A stretch of DNA of 64,000 bases, from the NCBI GenBank assembly GCA_907163375.1, contig CAJQUW010011554.1:62001-126000 (forward strand), written 5' to 3'. This DNA comes from Prostheceraeus crozeri (taxonomy: Eukaryota > Platyhelminthes > Polycladida > Euryleptidae). Under the pieces are notes generated by a model. That model worked only from the letters and a program-made list of their open reading frames with translations. It was not told where the DNA came from and did not search any database. Shown here piece after piece: positions 11,605 to 24,689 of this stretch. Position numbers and translations under genes: made by a program. Numbering within the stretch: position 1 is the stretch's first letter; the number at the start of each line of letters is the position of its first letter.

Positions 11605-12571
11605 AATCAATATATCCAGAGAGGTTCAATTGTATGAGAGTTGATTGAGTCTGGAGAGTGATGTTTTCGGTGTTAGAGCGGTAGGTATGTTAGGTACAGT
11701 ATGAAGATGCGCGGCGTTTATCCTTCACCATACACTGATTGTGAATGTGAAATTTAAAACTCGAATTACTTGATTAGCATCTGACATTTCAATTTAATTA
11801 ACGATGGCTAAATTTATCCGGCTGCCAACTTGCAGTTCGTTTCCTAGATCGTTGCATAGTACAAAAAATTGTTACATCTAATTCTAAATTTGATGATAAA
11901 CTGATAAACAATTAGTAAATTTGTTCACGTATTCAGCCGAGACACTTGGTTTAGGAAACAGTGTAGTTTGCCGAGTCAAATGAAGCAATTGGTGATTGTT
12001 TGCCCTGTGTTCTGTTGCTTCGACAGTGTTATTTCAGATGTCATGTTAGCCCTCTTTTCACTCAATGCATTGTGTCATGATTGATGAGCTGCTCTTGTTA
12101 ATCCATTTATCGAATACAAGCGTCTTTATTCCTACTATGGTGTGTAGAATATGCCATTGTTTGCTTTCAACAGGTGCAGACGAGACAAGCTCTCGTGTGA
12201 TCCGAGATTCAAGATCTTCAGACGCAAGTGAGGGAAATGATGACTTGACCAATGTCTGAGTGAGGAAATAGTACAAATTGGAAGTTTGCCAGTGAACTGC
12301 TGAACCTGCTTTGATAAAACGTTGATATCTTACAGATATATTTGTGTCCAGAATTGAAAACTCCAGCGTTAATGCTTTAATCTGTACGGAGAGAAGGAGA
12401 GGAATCCCTTCGCTGTAGGCGATAAAGTGTATCTGAGACCTGCATCTGGGAAATGTGATTTGAGATAAACAGTCACCCACACTGTTGCCTAGATTAACTC
12501 CAGCGTTTCTGTGATTTTAGAAGACAACGGAATTGCTGGCTACGTGAATCACATTGGACTTGTGCGACGGT
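11605..12571. repeat. Block Q, unit 1
   Basis: About 1 kb of non-coding sequence lying between the mariner-like element and the LINE. It matches 51,823-52,787 and, at its end, the first 134 bases of the window. No protein domain, RNA gene or clear repeat structure was recognised in it. Confidence 0.6.
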
Positions 12572-15500
12572 CACGTGAAAGTGTCAACACAGCGGTGTTC
12601 GTGCGGTACTTGCGTCAACATCCTCGTCTTAGAAAATAGGCCAGTTTGGCGTATGTCGTTCCCCCTCCGCGTGGTGGTACCCGCCTCGTTCTTCGGATGG
12701 GAGGGATCGAAACGGGGGACGCTTTCCCGAGTGTCCGTCTGTTAACGTGCTGCCACAATCGGACTTTTTCCTGGCTATTTCTGGGTTGGTCGTGGAGAAA
12801 TACCCCTTCTTCTGTGTTTATCTTAACGGCCACTTTCTTTCATCTCCTCTCCCTCGGCTTCTCACTCTTCTCCTGCTCTTCATGTCATGTCCGTCATCTC
12901 GCTACCCTCCTAGGTACCCATGCGGAGTCTGTCAGAGATGTGCTGGTTACACCGGACGCTCTGTTCATTGCTCGGCATGTAAACTTTGGATTCATCTTCG
13001 CCTCTTACCACCCGTGCATTCAACGCCCTGCCCAGGCGTCACCAATGTGTCTGTCCCACCTGCATTCCTGCTAACTTTCGTTTTCCTTCATTACGCCAGC
13101 TGTTTCTGCCTCAGATCGCTCTTACACCTCTCGCACGCGCCCAGTCTACCGCATCCGTCCAATCCTCGGCCCCTCTGACCTCTTCCCTGCATCCCCGCGT
13201 CGTCCTCTCTCGTCTCGACCTCCGCCCGCTTCTTCCTCCTCCATGTAGGCACGCCCGCCGCTTGGAGCTCACTCACTTTTTGGTTTCAATCCTTTACGTT
13301 GTCATCTTAATCCAGGAAACGAAACATCTCCCGTCCATTACTTTTCGTATTCCTGGGTACAAATGCTATAGCCAGGATCGGATGATTCAGCCCCCGCCGC
13401 GTCAGCGGTGGAGACGTGATGACTGGTTCGGGATGGTGTCACGCATTCTCTTTGGCCCATCCTTCGCTCGCTTCGTCTGACTATTCCTGTAGCTTCCTTG
13501 GTATTCACGTGCACCTCCGTTCTAACACTATCTCTTTGCTTAACGCCTACGTCCCGTTATCTGCGCCCCTACTGAGGTGGTCTGCTCGCCCCGTCTCTTC
13601 TCTCCTTCCTCATTCTCCTCTTCCCCGTCCACCTTCATCTTCGGGGATATTACTGCTCACCACCCCTCTCAACGACCCTTACACTACCACTCTCCTGCAG
13701 CAGTGTTGTGGATGGCGCACCTCCCCGGACCTCAGTCTGGTACCTCCGTCTCGTTCCCCTAGATGTGGCTGTTCCGTCCATCCTGACTGGATCCGACCAC
13801 CTCTCCATCTCTGTTAAGATGCCTCTCTCACCACACTATTCTCCCAATGACACAAACCTTCTTATAACTATAAAGAGGCTCGTTGGGATGACTACATGAC
13901 TCATGTAATTTTTCATTGTCCCGTCCGTGACTCGTACTCTTCTCTGACTTGTACTGAAGCCGCTGCTTCCTTTTCCTCTATCATTCTCGAAGCGGCAAAA
14001 TCTTCAATTCCTTTAAGTTGCATACGCCGGTTCCCGAAAGCTTGGTGGTCCGCGGAGCTAGATCAGCTCGTCCGTGTCCGTCGCCAGGCATTCAGACGGC
14101 CCATAGAAGTGAAGCGGATCGTCAGGCTTATGTTTTTGCATCCCGTTCTGCCTCCAGAGCCACTTCTAAAGCGAAAGCTGATGCTTGGCAACGGAAAGTG
14201 TCCAGTCTTCTTCCTCCGCTCTGTAGATGGTATTCCCAAATCTTCCAGTTCTGATTCAACCTTTCCCGGGTGTAGCTCTGCTAAGGCCACAGCCACCCGT
14301 TAGGCTTCTTGTCTCAAGAGTCACTTCTCTAGATCTCTTCCTTCCGATCGCCGTCTTGAAAGCCGCTGCTTCCTTCGTGAGCTCTGCTCTTCTACTTGCA
14401 CCTGCCCACCCTTCTGCTCCACTTTTAGCCTGTCGGAGCTCACCACAGCTAGTAGTGCTCACCGCAGCCGGTTCTGACCACGTCTCGTGCACTCTATTCC
14501 AAAATCTTCCTCCTTCTGCCCTGGCTTTTCTTTTGTTCATCTTCAACCTCTCTTGTTGCACCCACTCCTTTCACTCCGCCTGGAAATCTTCCACCATCTA
14601 GCCGTTGCACAAATGTGGCAAATCCACAGACGATTCGTTTCGTCGTATCTGCCTTACATATTGTAGAAGGAAAAAGACGGACAAGCGCGTTGTGTCGATT
14701 CTGTTTTTATTTGATTACTCAGTCAGCATTCAATTACTGGAAGTCTCTACTAAGTCTTTCGAAACCTGTAGCCAATGATTGGGAACTCGCGTTAATTTGT
14801 CTGCCAAGTTATCGGCTGACCTCAACATATGAGGTTCGACTACAATATTTTCGGTTTCAATTATTTCCTTCAGAATGTCAAGCCGGCGGCGAATCAGTCG
14901 CTCCGAAAGGGCCCTGGTCTTAACATTGTGCGTCTTATTTATAACAGCCATGAGCCATTTATAAACAGTAGAAGAATCAGTTTTAATGATAACTTTCTTA
15001 TTTCCCCATCTCAAGGCCATGTTGAGACCTTTTATGACAGCGTCCAGCTCAATCAAATTTATGTGAGCTGCGTCATCCCGTGGCCTGAGCCAAGATGCGT
15101 CCTCGATAATATTATCTCCGATCGCTAAGACTACCCCTATGGCAAGGTTACTAGCGTCAGCCCAAACAACAATCGGCTCATCAGAAGAGTCAATTGTCAA
15201 TGCCCCAAGAGCGTCCGTTCCTCTTTGTGGCGCTTCTTCCGTTCTTCTCATCCATTTTGTGTAGCTGTTACTTACCCGCGTGAGCCCCTGGTCTACTGTG
15301 CTCCGTTCCTCCTCCCCGTGGTCACCTCCCTCCTTCTCCATGTCCTTGGCCGTGTCCTCCCGCTGCTCCCGTTCCGACCCGATCCCTCTTCGAATCGCTT
15401 TGGTCCGAGACCACCTTTCCTCCCTCCCCGCTGCTGACCTGACCATCTGGACTGACGGCTTCGTTATTGGACGACTCGAACCAGGTGGCTTTGCTGTTTT

Positions 15501-15710
15501 CATAACATGACCTTCCACTTTCTCTCTTTCCTTTCATGCTGGAGCGCACTGTTCAAGCTTCACAGCTTCACAGCCCCTCTTTGTCTTTCACGGACCCTAT
15601 GAGCTTTCACCCGACGCCCTCTTCGTTTTCATTTGCGACCTCTTGGCCTTTACTAGCGCCTCCTTTGCTTCTCCTGGCACCGCTTCGCTTTCATCGGCGC
15701 CCATTTGGTG
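12572..15710 (+). mobile_element. Pyrimidine-rich LINE, copy 2 (chimeric)
   Basis: The 5' part follows copy 1 closely (PHD-like finger near 12,900, endonuclease pieces, start of the RT region) up to about 14,657. There the sequence switches to about 545 bp of an LTR-retrotransposon RNase H on the opposite strand, and at about 15,204 returns to the LINE at the position equivalent to 3,264 of copy 1. About 1 kb of RT is missing. The 3' RNase H keeps WTDG. The copy at 52,788-55,910 has the same joints, so the chimera was duplicated as a unit. Confidence 0.7.
14660..15203 (-). pseudogene. LTR-retrotransposon RNase H fragment inside LINE copy 2
   Basis: On the minus strand the frame reads IVVWADASNLAIGVVL, then INLIELDAVIKGLNMAL, then KVIIKTDSSTVYKWL and NLADKLTRVP. 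This is the D, E, D order of a retrotransposon RNase H, followed by the region before the integrase. It belongs to the same type of element as the RT fragment at 24,690-25,334, since both are Gypsy-like in pattern. It has no start or end of its own. The open frame extends into antisense LINE sequence (to 15,518), which is a shadow and not part of the domain. Confidence 0.7.
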
Positions 15711-17094
15711 TGTATTACGAATTACTTCGAATTACATGCTGATAGTGATACGCAATTTCGTACACAAGCAATTTATGATTTTCGGATATTTAGAATAGCA
15801 TCATTGAAATCCTTTCTTCAATTGTTTGGGAGGCTTTCTTTGTGATGGAAGATGTTGATGCACAATGCTCGTCCTTCAATTATTTGTTAATAGATCATCT
15901 AAATGCCTGCATATGTCGGTCTGACTCGGAAACCTTAATCTCTACAGTCAATTCAGAATTTGCAAATTCCTGGACATCTGACTGGGATGTACTGATAACT
16001 ATCTCAGAGGCTGTCATATTCAAGCAATCCATATGCTTGAAAAAGTCACGTGGTTCTGATGTCATCCCGACAAAATTGACTTCGAGTTATCCGACTTCCT
16101 AGTGACTCGCCCATGAATTTTATACACGAACTCGATCAAGTAGCAGAAATTCCCTTCTTTTTGGAAGCATTCGATCATATCGCCTATTCCAAAATCGATT
16201 CTACTAAATATAAGACAATTCCAGTGTGGTCCCAACCCAAGCTAAACTGTTAGAGCGGATACTCGTAGGAACTATGCGTGGTGAATCTGAGTGTCGCACA
16301 ACACGGATTCAGAAGCAACCACTCTACTTCTACTGCTTGATTCAATCGATCAGGGACTTTTTTGCGGAGGGTCGCACAGCTTGGTTTTCCTTCTTCTTTT
16401 TTTATTGTGGATGAGAAGCTACTTACAATGCCATACATCTGTTATCAGGATTGATAGACAGTGCTCACGAGTAATAACTGTTAAGCGTAGAGAACCTCTC
16501 GGGCCTCCCACTTAAATGTATTTGTTTCTAACATCAGCACAAACTTTGCGAACATGCAAATACGATACGCAGATGATGCACATGTCGTCATACCTGTATT
16601 AAAGACATAAAAAGAACATGAAACACAAACAAAAGTAAACAATGGATTTAAGGCTATGCTGATCTGGTGTAAGGTTAACGATTTGAAGTTGAAGAAAGAA
16701 GTTAAGCATACTGATGTGTCTGAAAGGAAAGGAGGCGCTCCGAAACAGAGTTCCTACGCCCTTGAAATGTCATTGAATTTCCTGGAAGTCAAAGTGGTCC
16801 TGGAATGTCCTGGAATTTCACTAAAAATTCCTTTTCAATTTTTAAATGATTTTTGACTAAATTCGACTTTAAATCATTGACTAGCAATGCCACCATGCTT
16901 GTGCATGGTAGATGGGTCAATCCACGACGATTCACCCAATGACATGTGGACCTTAGTCTCAGATTTCGGACATTCTTTGTCCGACCTCGATCTCGTTTGA
17001 AATTCGCTTAATCAAGGTCAAGTTTGAACTATCAATTTTTGCGAGGTCCGGAATCGCTGGGAGGCCTGCATTTGTATGGTCAAAACGTCGTGCT
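15711..17094 (+). mobile_element. Block R, unit 1: remnants of a third LINE
   Basis: Short plus-strand pieces of an RT are visible: LNACICRSDSETLISTVNSE (from 15,890), SRGSDVIPTKL (near 16,050), QAKLLERILVG (near 16,230), HGF/DSIDQGL-type pieces near 16,300-16,350, and IRYADDAHVVIPVL with FKAMLIWCKVNDLKL (16,560-16,700), the YxDD box. Gaps and frameshifts separate them. A run with repeated CCTGGAAT/CCTTGAAT words follows at 16,755-16,830. The whole block recurs at 55,911-57,237. Confidence 0.6.
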
Positions 17095-17448
17095 CAGGGT
17101 GTTTCAGTTAATCTTGCTGATTTTTCGAGAGGAGTTTTATCACGTGTAAGAAGATGTTCAGCAACGTTCCAAGGAAAGCACAGTGTATTCTATGCATTTT
17201 AAGTATGAAAATAGACCAAGAATGCTTAAATCACAAGAATTATAGCTATCAAGAAACACATCGTTTTATTTGGGTTTTCCTTCACAAGAATAAAGTTTCC
17301 AATATCCTGTTCAACAGAAACAGCACAACGATGAATGAGTCGCCTGATCACATCAGTGTCGATCTCGCAAAGAATGACCGCTAGCTTCGTTTTCAAATCT
17401 TAGCGTCCGAGGTCGGGAATCATTGAAAAGACGGTGTCGTAGATAAAC
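17095..17448 (-). mobile_element. Tc1/mariner-like element, truncated copy
   Basis: It starts with the same inverted-repeat end (CAGGGTGTTTCAGTTAATCT) and about 350 bp of internal sequence as the element at 10,355, then stops abruptly where block P of unit 2 begins. No transposase domain is left. The junction may record an unequal crossover or deletion that joined units 1 and 2. Confidence 0.65.
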
Positions 17449-20400
17449 CGTGAGTAGAGAAGACAAGCCTTCCTAGGCTCGATCAGACCTACACACCAAA
17501 GGTCACATCAGAGACCAAAGAGAAATACTAGTTTGTTTGAGAGCATAACCTCTTACCCTCACGTTAATCGTGTGTGATCCCTCCTCCAAAGCGCATATTG
17601 AAATCGAAAGTGTACTCATATTTTTTGGAGAAGGCTGGAGGATTTTCCTGTCTGTTAGAGAGTGGAGAAAAACCGTGTGAAGCACACATCAACTAGATGG
17701 GAGGAGCCGAGTCGCATGCTTGCAACGTAAAGCGACATTTGACAAACTTTCATCGAAAATGATTGATAATTGATGCAGCAATGATCCTTAAAATAGGTTC
17801 AGGTAAGCCTATAATGATCTATGATGTAGGTTACCAGTTAATGTTGCAAATAACTAGGCTATATCTACTTGCCACCCGAAGTCGGTGTCGGAGTCCTATC
17901 AAAAGCCGGAGTCGTATCAACCCTCGGAGTCGGAGTCCTATCAAATTGATGAGACTCTGCATCCCTGCTTTCTAGTTGCTTTTTCGTCAAATCGGGGTTT
18001 ATGTAAACCTGCTTGAAAGCATCATTATTTCGGAGCAGATTGGATTTCGTCAGTAATTGAGACCGATCATCAAGCTTTGTGAACGCCTCTCCATGCGTGA
18101 AGTGAGAGACGTTGCATCTGCATGAGCTGTGATGTGCTTTACGTCCAAATCAATTGCGCAGATTTGATCACTTGCAACGGATGTCAGACGAAGGAGAATG
18201 TTGAGCTTTGAAGTGTCAGAACCGAGCATCAGAGGAGAGCAGAGAAGGCGGCGATAACACAATGGCCCGTGTCAATAACACACGTTGTTCCTCAAACTTA
18301 AAGTAATGGAAATTACCTCTGGCTGTGATAACTATTTCTGTCACTTTAGCTGTTGGTATTTACTGATTACCTGCAGCTGTATAGGCTAATTTTAGATCTT
18401 GGAGCTAATTAGATTGACTTTTTGCACATTATTCTTTTACACGGAACATCAACAATTAGTCCTGTGAACATTACAACTTCACCAACAATAAGCACGATCA
18501 TCGTCAAAACAATCATTGTATCGAAGCAGAGAAAATGAATGCAGACATTGCATAGATATCAGCTCTGGGTAGCGGAAATTGTTGCGTCACCTAAGCTATC
18601 GGTATTAATAAGGTGTAGGGAATTATCAGATTAATTTCCCTGAAGCTGTATTAGTAAGAGTCTGCAAGTCAACCAGACCTAAGCTAATGTACATTTACAA
18701 ATCCGTGCATCACGTCACATTAATGAATCCCCCGCTGCGCAGGATCATGACAAGCGCAAACCAGGCTCTACATTCGATAAATAGTGAATTTTCCAAAAAC
18801 TTCACTTTATTCTAATAGAATGATCAATCCAAATCTCTTAACGTTATCCATACCTGGGAGCGATTCGGTCCCATGTCGCATTTTGCAGAGATCCTTTCAG
18901 GGTTATAGCGTATTTTCAAACTTTCAGCAAGATATTGCTGGATTTGGTCCACTAAAATGTCAAACGCCAATCAAAGAGAGGTCATCATACAATGACTGAG
19001 AAACAGACTCATGAGTGCTCATGTAGGAATTCCTTCTGTCGACAATAGTATTCATTTCAAACTTTGAAATCAGGCATTTTGTCAGGCTATATTTCTCCGA
19101 AGCTTGGCGTGTGTGTGTGTGTTATGCGTGTGGATCTGATTCAAATATGACTAATATTGGAATAATGAGCCGAAAAACATTCAAATGTATTGAAGTAGTT
19201 ACGTTTTAGCAGCACATCAAAATAAAGAAAAGAGAAAACTAATAATATCTTTGCTGTGAAATTCTTAAATTGTTCATTTAGCTACTTAATACCTACAGTA
19301 TACCAAACCAAATGTTCTGCTGTTCAAAAACTTTATCCTAAAGCAATCTGAACAGCCGAAAATTCGGTGTAAGACCTCTGCTGCATGTAGGCTACCAACT
19401 GAATTTAAATATTGGTGTGCAGGGCTTTTAGCTTTCTTTTTATCAGAAAAGTATTTTATAGAAGTATATGAGTTCAAATATTAAAAGCTATTTATTGCAC
19501 GAATTCCACTGTTTTCATTAAAAATTGATGTCATCGTAAAAAACATACATTGGAAAAAATGTTAATTACAATTGTTTTATCATTTAAACTATTTTTGAAG
19601 AAGCAAGGAATAGTATGCAGGTAGGCCCTACTCATGAAAGTCCTATCATAATGCACAACCGAATATTTTGTTATTCTATGCTTTCACTATTTCATGCACT
19701 TTGGATCTGCTAGGCATCGCCAGATTTCAGTGTTATACATACTGAGCACTTATGAATGTTCGTAAAATTTTGTGTCACTGTGGATCTTTGACATTGTGAG
19801 AGCTTGCCAATAGGAAATATGCCTGTATGTTGTAATATTATCACACTCGACAATGTTTTAGCGGTTTCATTTTAAGAAAGTTGAGTATACCACAATAATG
19901 CTGAAAACGCGTGAAATACTCATAATACTCATGGCGTGTCAAAACGTGGAAAAGTATTATTCTTCTAAATATGTTCTCTATATTCAATTTACAGCAAATG
20001 GACGGTTTTACTGATGATTTTCCACTTTCAAGGACTTCTTCAGGACTTTGATTTAGGGTTCATCCGGCTCTGTAACAGAATGGGATGAGATATTTGAAGA
20101 AGAGATACTGGAGACGATGTTAAAATCCCCTGAGGCCAATTCCCTTAAATCCCCCTGGCTTTCGGAGAAGGCAATGCACTGATTTGCAGTAGCCATGGTG
20201 ATTTCTGTTGTCGCCCTCTTTTTGTCTGTCGGACTACAAAGCGGCGATGTGATCGTGTTAGTCTTTGTGGATCATTCAGACGTAGGAGTATAGAGCATTC
20301 TTCTCTTTTGTAACTTGGCTTGTGAACTTTGACTTAACTCAGCTCACCATCTGATATCTGGAAATGCTTTGAACCTTCATGCCTTATTATCCTTATTTCC

Positions 20401-21104
20401 TGCTGCTCCTTTTTTTATATCGATGATAATTTTGAAAATATTGGCACTTTATTAGGCTAATGATGCTTCTGTTGATGGTATAAAATTGATTAACTCAGCA
20501 GTTCGTTCTGTGCTGGATCTTCCTTGGACATTTAGTTAACAAATGTGGTGGTATAACAGAATTGGCAATGCACCACTTGTCGATGTGGAAGTCTTGAAGG
20601 TCATTGGTTCGAGTCTATTCCCATTAGGAAGTGTCGCCGCTCTCACTGTGTGTTAAATGTCTCAATCTCCAGCGTCACCAGGGAATTGCTGTCCCATCCG
20701 TTGGGAATTCGGAAGGGTGAAGTAAAAGATTAGGAATAGATTGAATCGTGTACATTGTTTTTATTGATCTATTTATTTAAGTGGGAAAATTTCTAAATCA
20801 TATTTTGAGATTTCAAGTTACCTCTGTCGATTGCATATCCATTTTTGTCTACTTTTCGTTTCAGATTGGATATCGGTGAATTCGCAGCAGTCTGAAGTGA
20901 ATATTTTTGAATGAGTAGCCGTTTTGAGTAGCAGAGATAGTGCTCGCATCGAACGAAGCAGTTTCTGGTAACTGGAAGACTGATTGAATATTTGATTGGT
21001 CGTGGAATGACGATATCATAGAGTCCACAGCAATCAATACTTGATCTTTGTCATGACTGGGAAAGTTTGACAGATCTTGTTATTATATCTTTTTAAGTAA
21101 TAGC
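17449..21104. repeat. Block P, unit 2
   Basis: A second near-complete copy of the flank seen at 4,846-8,825, at an offset of about 12.6 kb. Compared with unit 1 it lacks the stretch from about 7,526 to 7,918; the breakpoint near 20,176 lies at a short ATG shared by both edges. The short GGAGTC repeat is at 17,884-17,940. No gene was recognised. Confidence 0.7.
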
Positions 21105-22207
21105 ATGTCCTCTAAATGCAAAAAGTCAATGTCAAGTTGTTCAAGTGACGTTGTCAGCAAAACCTTTGTTCATGTAAGAGAGAGGAGATTTCAATGTAAC
21201 TATTGCTCTAAATCATTCTTCACGAAGTCTAGTAAAACCCTTCACGAACAACGTGTTCATATAAGAGATAAGTCCTATCAGTGCCAATATTGCTCTAAAT
21301 CATTCGTCAGGAAGGATCATAAAGTTGAACACGAACAAAGTGTTCATGTCAAAAAAAAATTTTTCAATGTCAATATTGCTCTAAATCTTTCTTCAGGAAG
21401 TGTAGTAAAGTCTTACACGAACAAAGTGTTCATGTCAGAGATAGGTCCTATCACTGTCAATATTGCCCTAAATCATTCGTCTCGAACGGTAGAAAAGTCC
21501 GCCATGAGCATGATGTTCATTTAAGAGATAAGTCCTATGAGTGTCAATATTGCTCTAAATCTTTCTTCGCGAGGAGTAGTAAAGTCAGTCACGAACAAAG
21601 TGTTCATGTCAGAGATAAGTCTCATCAGTGCCAATATTGCTCTAAATCATTCTTCCTGAAGAGTGGAAAGGTCTTACACGAACAAAGTGTTCATGTCAGA
21701 GATAAGTCTTATCAGTGTCAATATTGCCCTAAATTTTTCTTCCGAAGTGATGCTCAAGTCTTACACGAACAAAGTGTTCATTTGAGAGAGAAGCCATTGC
21801 AATGTAGATATTGTCCTAAATTTTTCTCCTATCGAACATCTCAGCTTCGTCATGAAAGAACCTGTAAACTAGGAATCCATCATGAGCATAAGATTTGTAA
21901 TTCCGATAAAGAATCTTCTAATGACATGAATTCTTCATCTGCTCCGGAAATGAGTAGTGACAGAAACCCACAGACTGAAGATCTTGAGAAGCTCATTGAA
22001 TTAGTCAATAGTGAAAAAGCAAAACCTGACAGACATCTGCAATGTAAGCCCAACGAGACGAAGAAAGTGGAGGTGAAGTCGAGACGCTGCAGTTTGTGCT
22101 TGAAAATGTACAATCGTCAAACAGATAGGACTCATCCAATTTTCATCAAGAACGGATATGAAACTCCTTCTCTGTGTGACCGTTGTTCTGATGTGTTATA
22201 CTCGTAG
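21105..22207 (+). pseudogene. C2H2 zinc-finger gene, array copy 2, frameshifted
   Basis: The start and first two fingers are open (MSSKCKKSM onward). Near 21,352-21,365, a run of nine A followed by five T is one base shorter than the matching stretch of copy 3, so the frame shifts inside the linker before finger 3. Finger sequences continue in another frame through eight fingers in all, and the carboxy-terminal double CxxC module is intact (21,782-22,207). Either the gene is inactivated or the base count in the homopolymer is a sequencing error; copy 2 otherwise looks well conserved. Confidence 0.8.
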
Positions 22208-22633
22208 AGGTGAAGCAGGATTAATGTCATGATTTGAGGATCAACGGGAGTTGGAATGATGTATGTATTTTAATGTACTGCGTGCAATGTATTGGCTAGA
22301 GAGCTGTATTAACATGAAAACGATAATTTACTGGAACGACCTTTTTCTGAATGTGAGTTGCATTGTAATTCTACATTTCGATGTCCTCTTGCTGTGTGAA
22401 TGAAGCATGTGTACTTGTAAAATTGAGTGATGTGCCGGATTTGTTGTCAGAAGCCGTGCTCTGATTCCTTTGTAGATGATGATTTGGTCTCCACTTGAGT
22501 GTGATTTGGTAGTTATTTATCATTACCTCTGAATGTGCCGATAAATACAGATTGCTTAGAATAGAATGATTTTCTGTCTCATCTTCATGTACGAGTACAA
22601 GGGTTGGCATTTGTATGGTCAAAACGTCGTGCA

Positions 22634-22935
22634 CAGGGTGTTTCAGTTGATCTTGCTGATTTTTCGAGAGGAGTTTTATCATGTGTAAGAAGATGACAAC
22701 GTTCCAAGGAAAGCACAGTGTATACTATGCATTTTAAGTATGAAAATAGACCAGGAATGTTTAAATCACAAGAATTATAGCTATCAAGAAACACATAGTT
22801 TTATTTGGGTTTTCCTTCACACAAATGAAGTTTTCCAATATCTTGTTCAACAGAAACAGCACAACGATGAATGAGTCGCCTGATCACATCAGTGTCGATC
22901 TCGCAAAGAATGACCGCTGGCTTCGTTTTCAAATC
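22634..22935 (-). mobile_element. Tc1/mariner-like element, truncated by LINE copy 3
   Basis: The left inverted-repeat end and about 300 bp remain, and then the sequence passes directly into LINE copy 3 at 22,937. Transposase coding sequence is absent. The junction lies where the LINE homology begins in other copies, which helps place the LINE 5' end. Confidence 0.6.
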
Positions 22936-22936
22936 A

Positions 22937-24689
22937 TACACACGTGAAAGTGTCAACACATCGGAAATCGACCGTGTTCGTGCGGTACTTGCGTCAACAT
23001 CCTCGTCTTCGAAAATAGGCCAGTTTGGCGTATGTTGTTCCCCCTCCAGGTGGAGGTACCCGCCCCGTTCTTCGGATCAGAGGGATCGAAATGGGGGACG
23101 CTTTCCCGAGTGTCCGTCTGTTGACGTGCTGCCCGCTTTGGGCTTTTGCCAAGCTATTTCTCCGTTGGTCGTGGAGAAATACCCCCTTCTTCCGTGTTTA
23201 TCTTCACGGCCACTTTCTTTCATCTCCTCTCCCCCGGCTTCTCACTCTTCTCCTGCTCTTCATGTTAGGAATCGATTGCAATCCTGGTCCGTCATCTGGA
23301 GACACCGGACGAAGTGCTGGTTACACCGGACGCTCTGTTCATTGCTTGGCATGTAAGCTTTGGATTCATCTTCGCCTCTTATCACCCGTGCATTCAACGC
23401 CCTGCCCAGGCGTCACCAATGTGTCTGTCCCACCTGCATTCCTACTAACTTTCGTTTTCTTTCATTACCCCAGCTGTTTCTGCCTCAGATTGCTCTTCCA
23501 CCTCTCCCACGCGAAGTCCACCGTATCCGTCCAATCCTCGGCGCCTCTGACCTCTTCCCTGCAACCCCGCGTCGTCCTCTCCCGTCTCGACCTCCGCCCG
23601 CTGCTTCCTCCTCCATGTAGGCACGCCCGCCGCTTGGAGCTCACTCACTTTTTGGTTTCAATCCTTTACGTTGTCACCTTAATCCAGGAAACGAAACATC
23701 TCCCGTCCATTACTTTTCGTATTCCTGGATACAAGTGCTACAGCCAGGATCGGATGATTCAGCCCCCGCCGCGTGAGTGGTGGAGACTGGTTCGGGATGG
23801 TGTCACGCATTCTCTTTGGCCCATCCCTCGCTCTCTTCGTCTGACTCTTCCTGTAGCTTCCTTGGTATTCACGTGCACCTCCGTTCTAACACTATCTCCT
23901 TGCTTAACGCCTACGTCCCCCCCCGCTAGCTGCGCCGCTACTGAGGTGGTCTGCTCGCGCCGTGTCTTCTCTCCTTCCTCATTCTCCTCTTCCCCGTCCA
24001 CCTTCATCTTCGGGGATATTACTGCTCACCACCCCTCTCAACGACCCTTACACTACCACTCTCCTGCAGCAGTGTTCTGGATGGCGCACCTCCCCGGACC
24101 TCAGTCTGGTACCTCCCTCTCGTTCCCCTAGATGTGGCTGGTCCGTCCATTCTGACTGGATCCGACCACCTCTCCATCTCTGTTAAGATGCCTCTCTCCC
24201 CACACTATTCTTCCAATGACGCAAACCTTCTTATAACTATGAAGAGGCTCGTTGGGATGACTACATGACTCATATAACTTTTCATTGTTCCGTCCCTGAC
24301 TTGTACTGAAGCCGCTGCTTCCTTTTCCTCTATCATTCTCGAAGTGATAAAATCTTCAATTCCTTTCAGTTGCACAGGCCGGTTCCCGAAAGCTTGGTGG
24401 TCCGCGGAGCTAGATCAGCTCGTCCGTGTCCGTCGCCAGGCATTCAGACGGCCATAGAAGTGAAGCGGATCGTCAGGCTTATGTTTCTGCATCCCGTTCT
24501 GCCTCCAGAGTCACTGCTAAAGCGAAAGCTGATGCTTGGCAACGGAAAGTGTCCAATCTTCTTCCTCCGCTCTGTAGATGGTATTCCCAAATCTTCCAGT
24601 TCTGATTCAACGTTTCCCGGGTGTAGCTCTGCTAAGGCCACAGCCACCCGTTACGCTTCTTTTCTCAAGAGTCACTTCTCTAGTCTCTA
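22937..24689 (+). mobile_element. Pyrimidine-rich LINE, copy 3
   Basis: The 5' 1.75 kb of the LINE (PHD-like region, shortened between NPGP and the finger, and endonuclease pieces) is present. It ends near 24,689, inside the region corresponding to 1,890 of copy 1. Several long frames run here only because the strand is so rich in C and T that stop codons are rare; none is intact compared with the expected product. Confidence 0.7.

Noticed and set aside
12065-12480. Overlapping plus and minus frames in block Q, partly conserved at 52,283
   Set aside because: One frame changes length by indels between units, as expected for non-coding duplicate sequence.
14730-15518. A 262-codon minus-strand frame that looks like one gene
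   Set aside because: Only its second part is an RNase H domain; the first part is antisense LINE sequence joined at the chimeric boundary.
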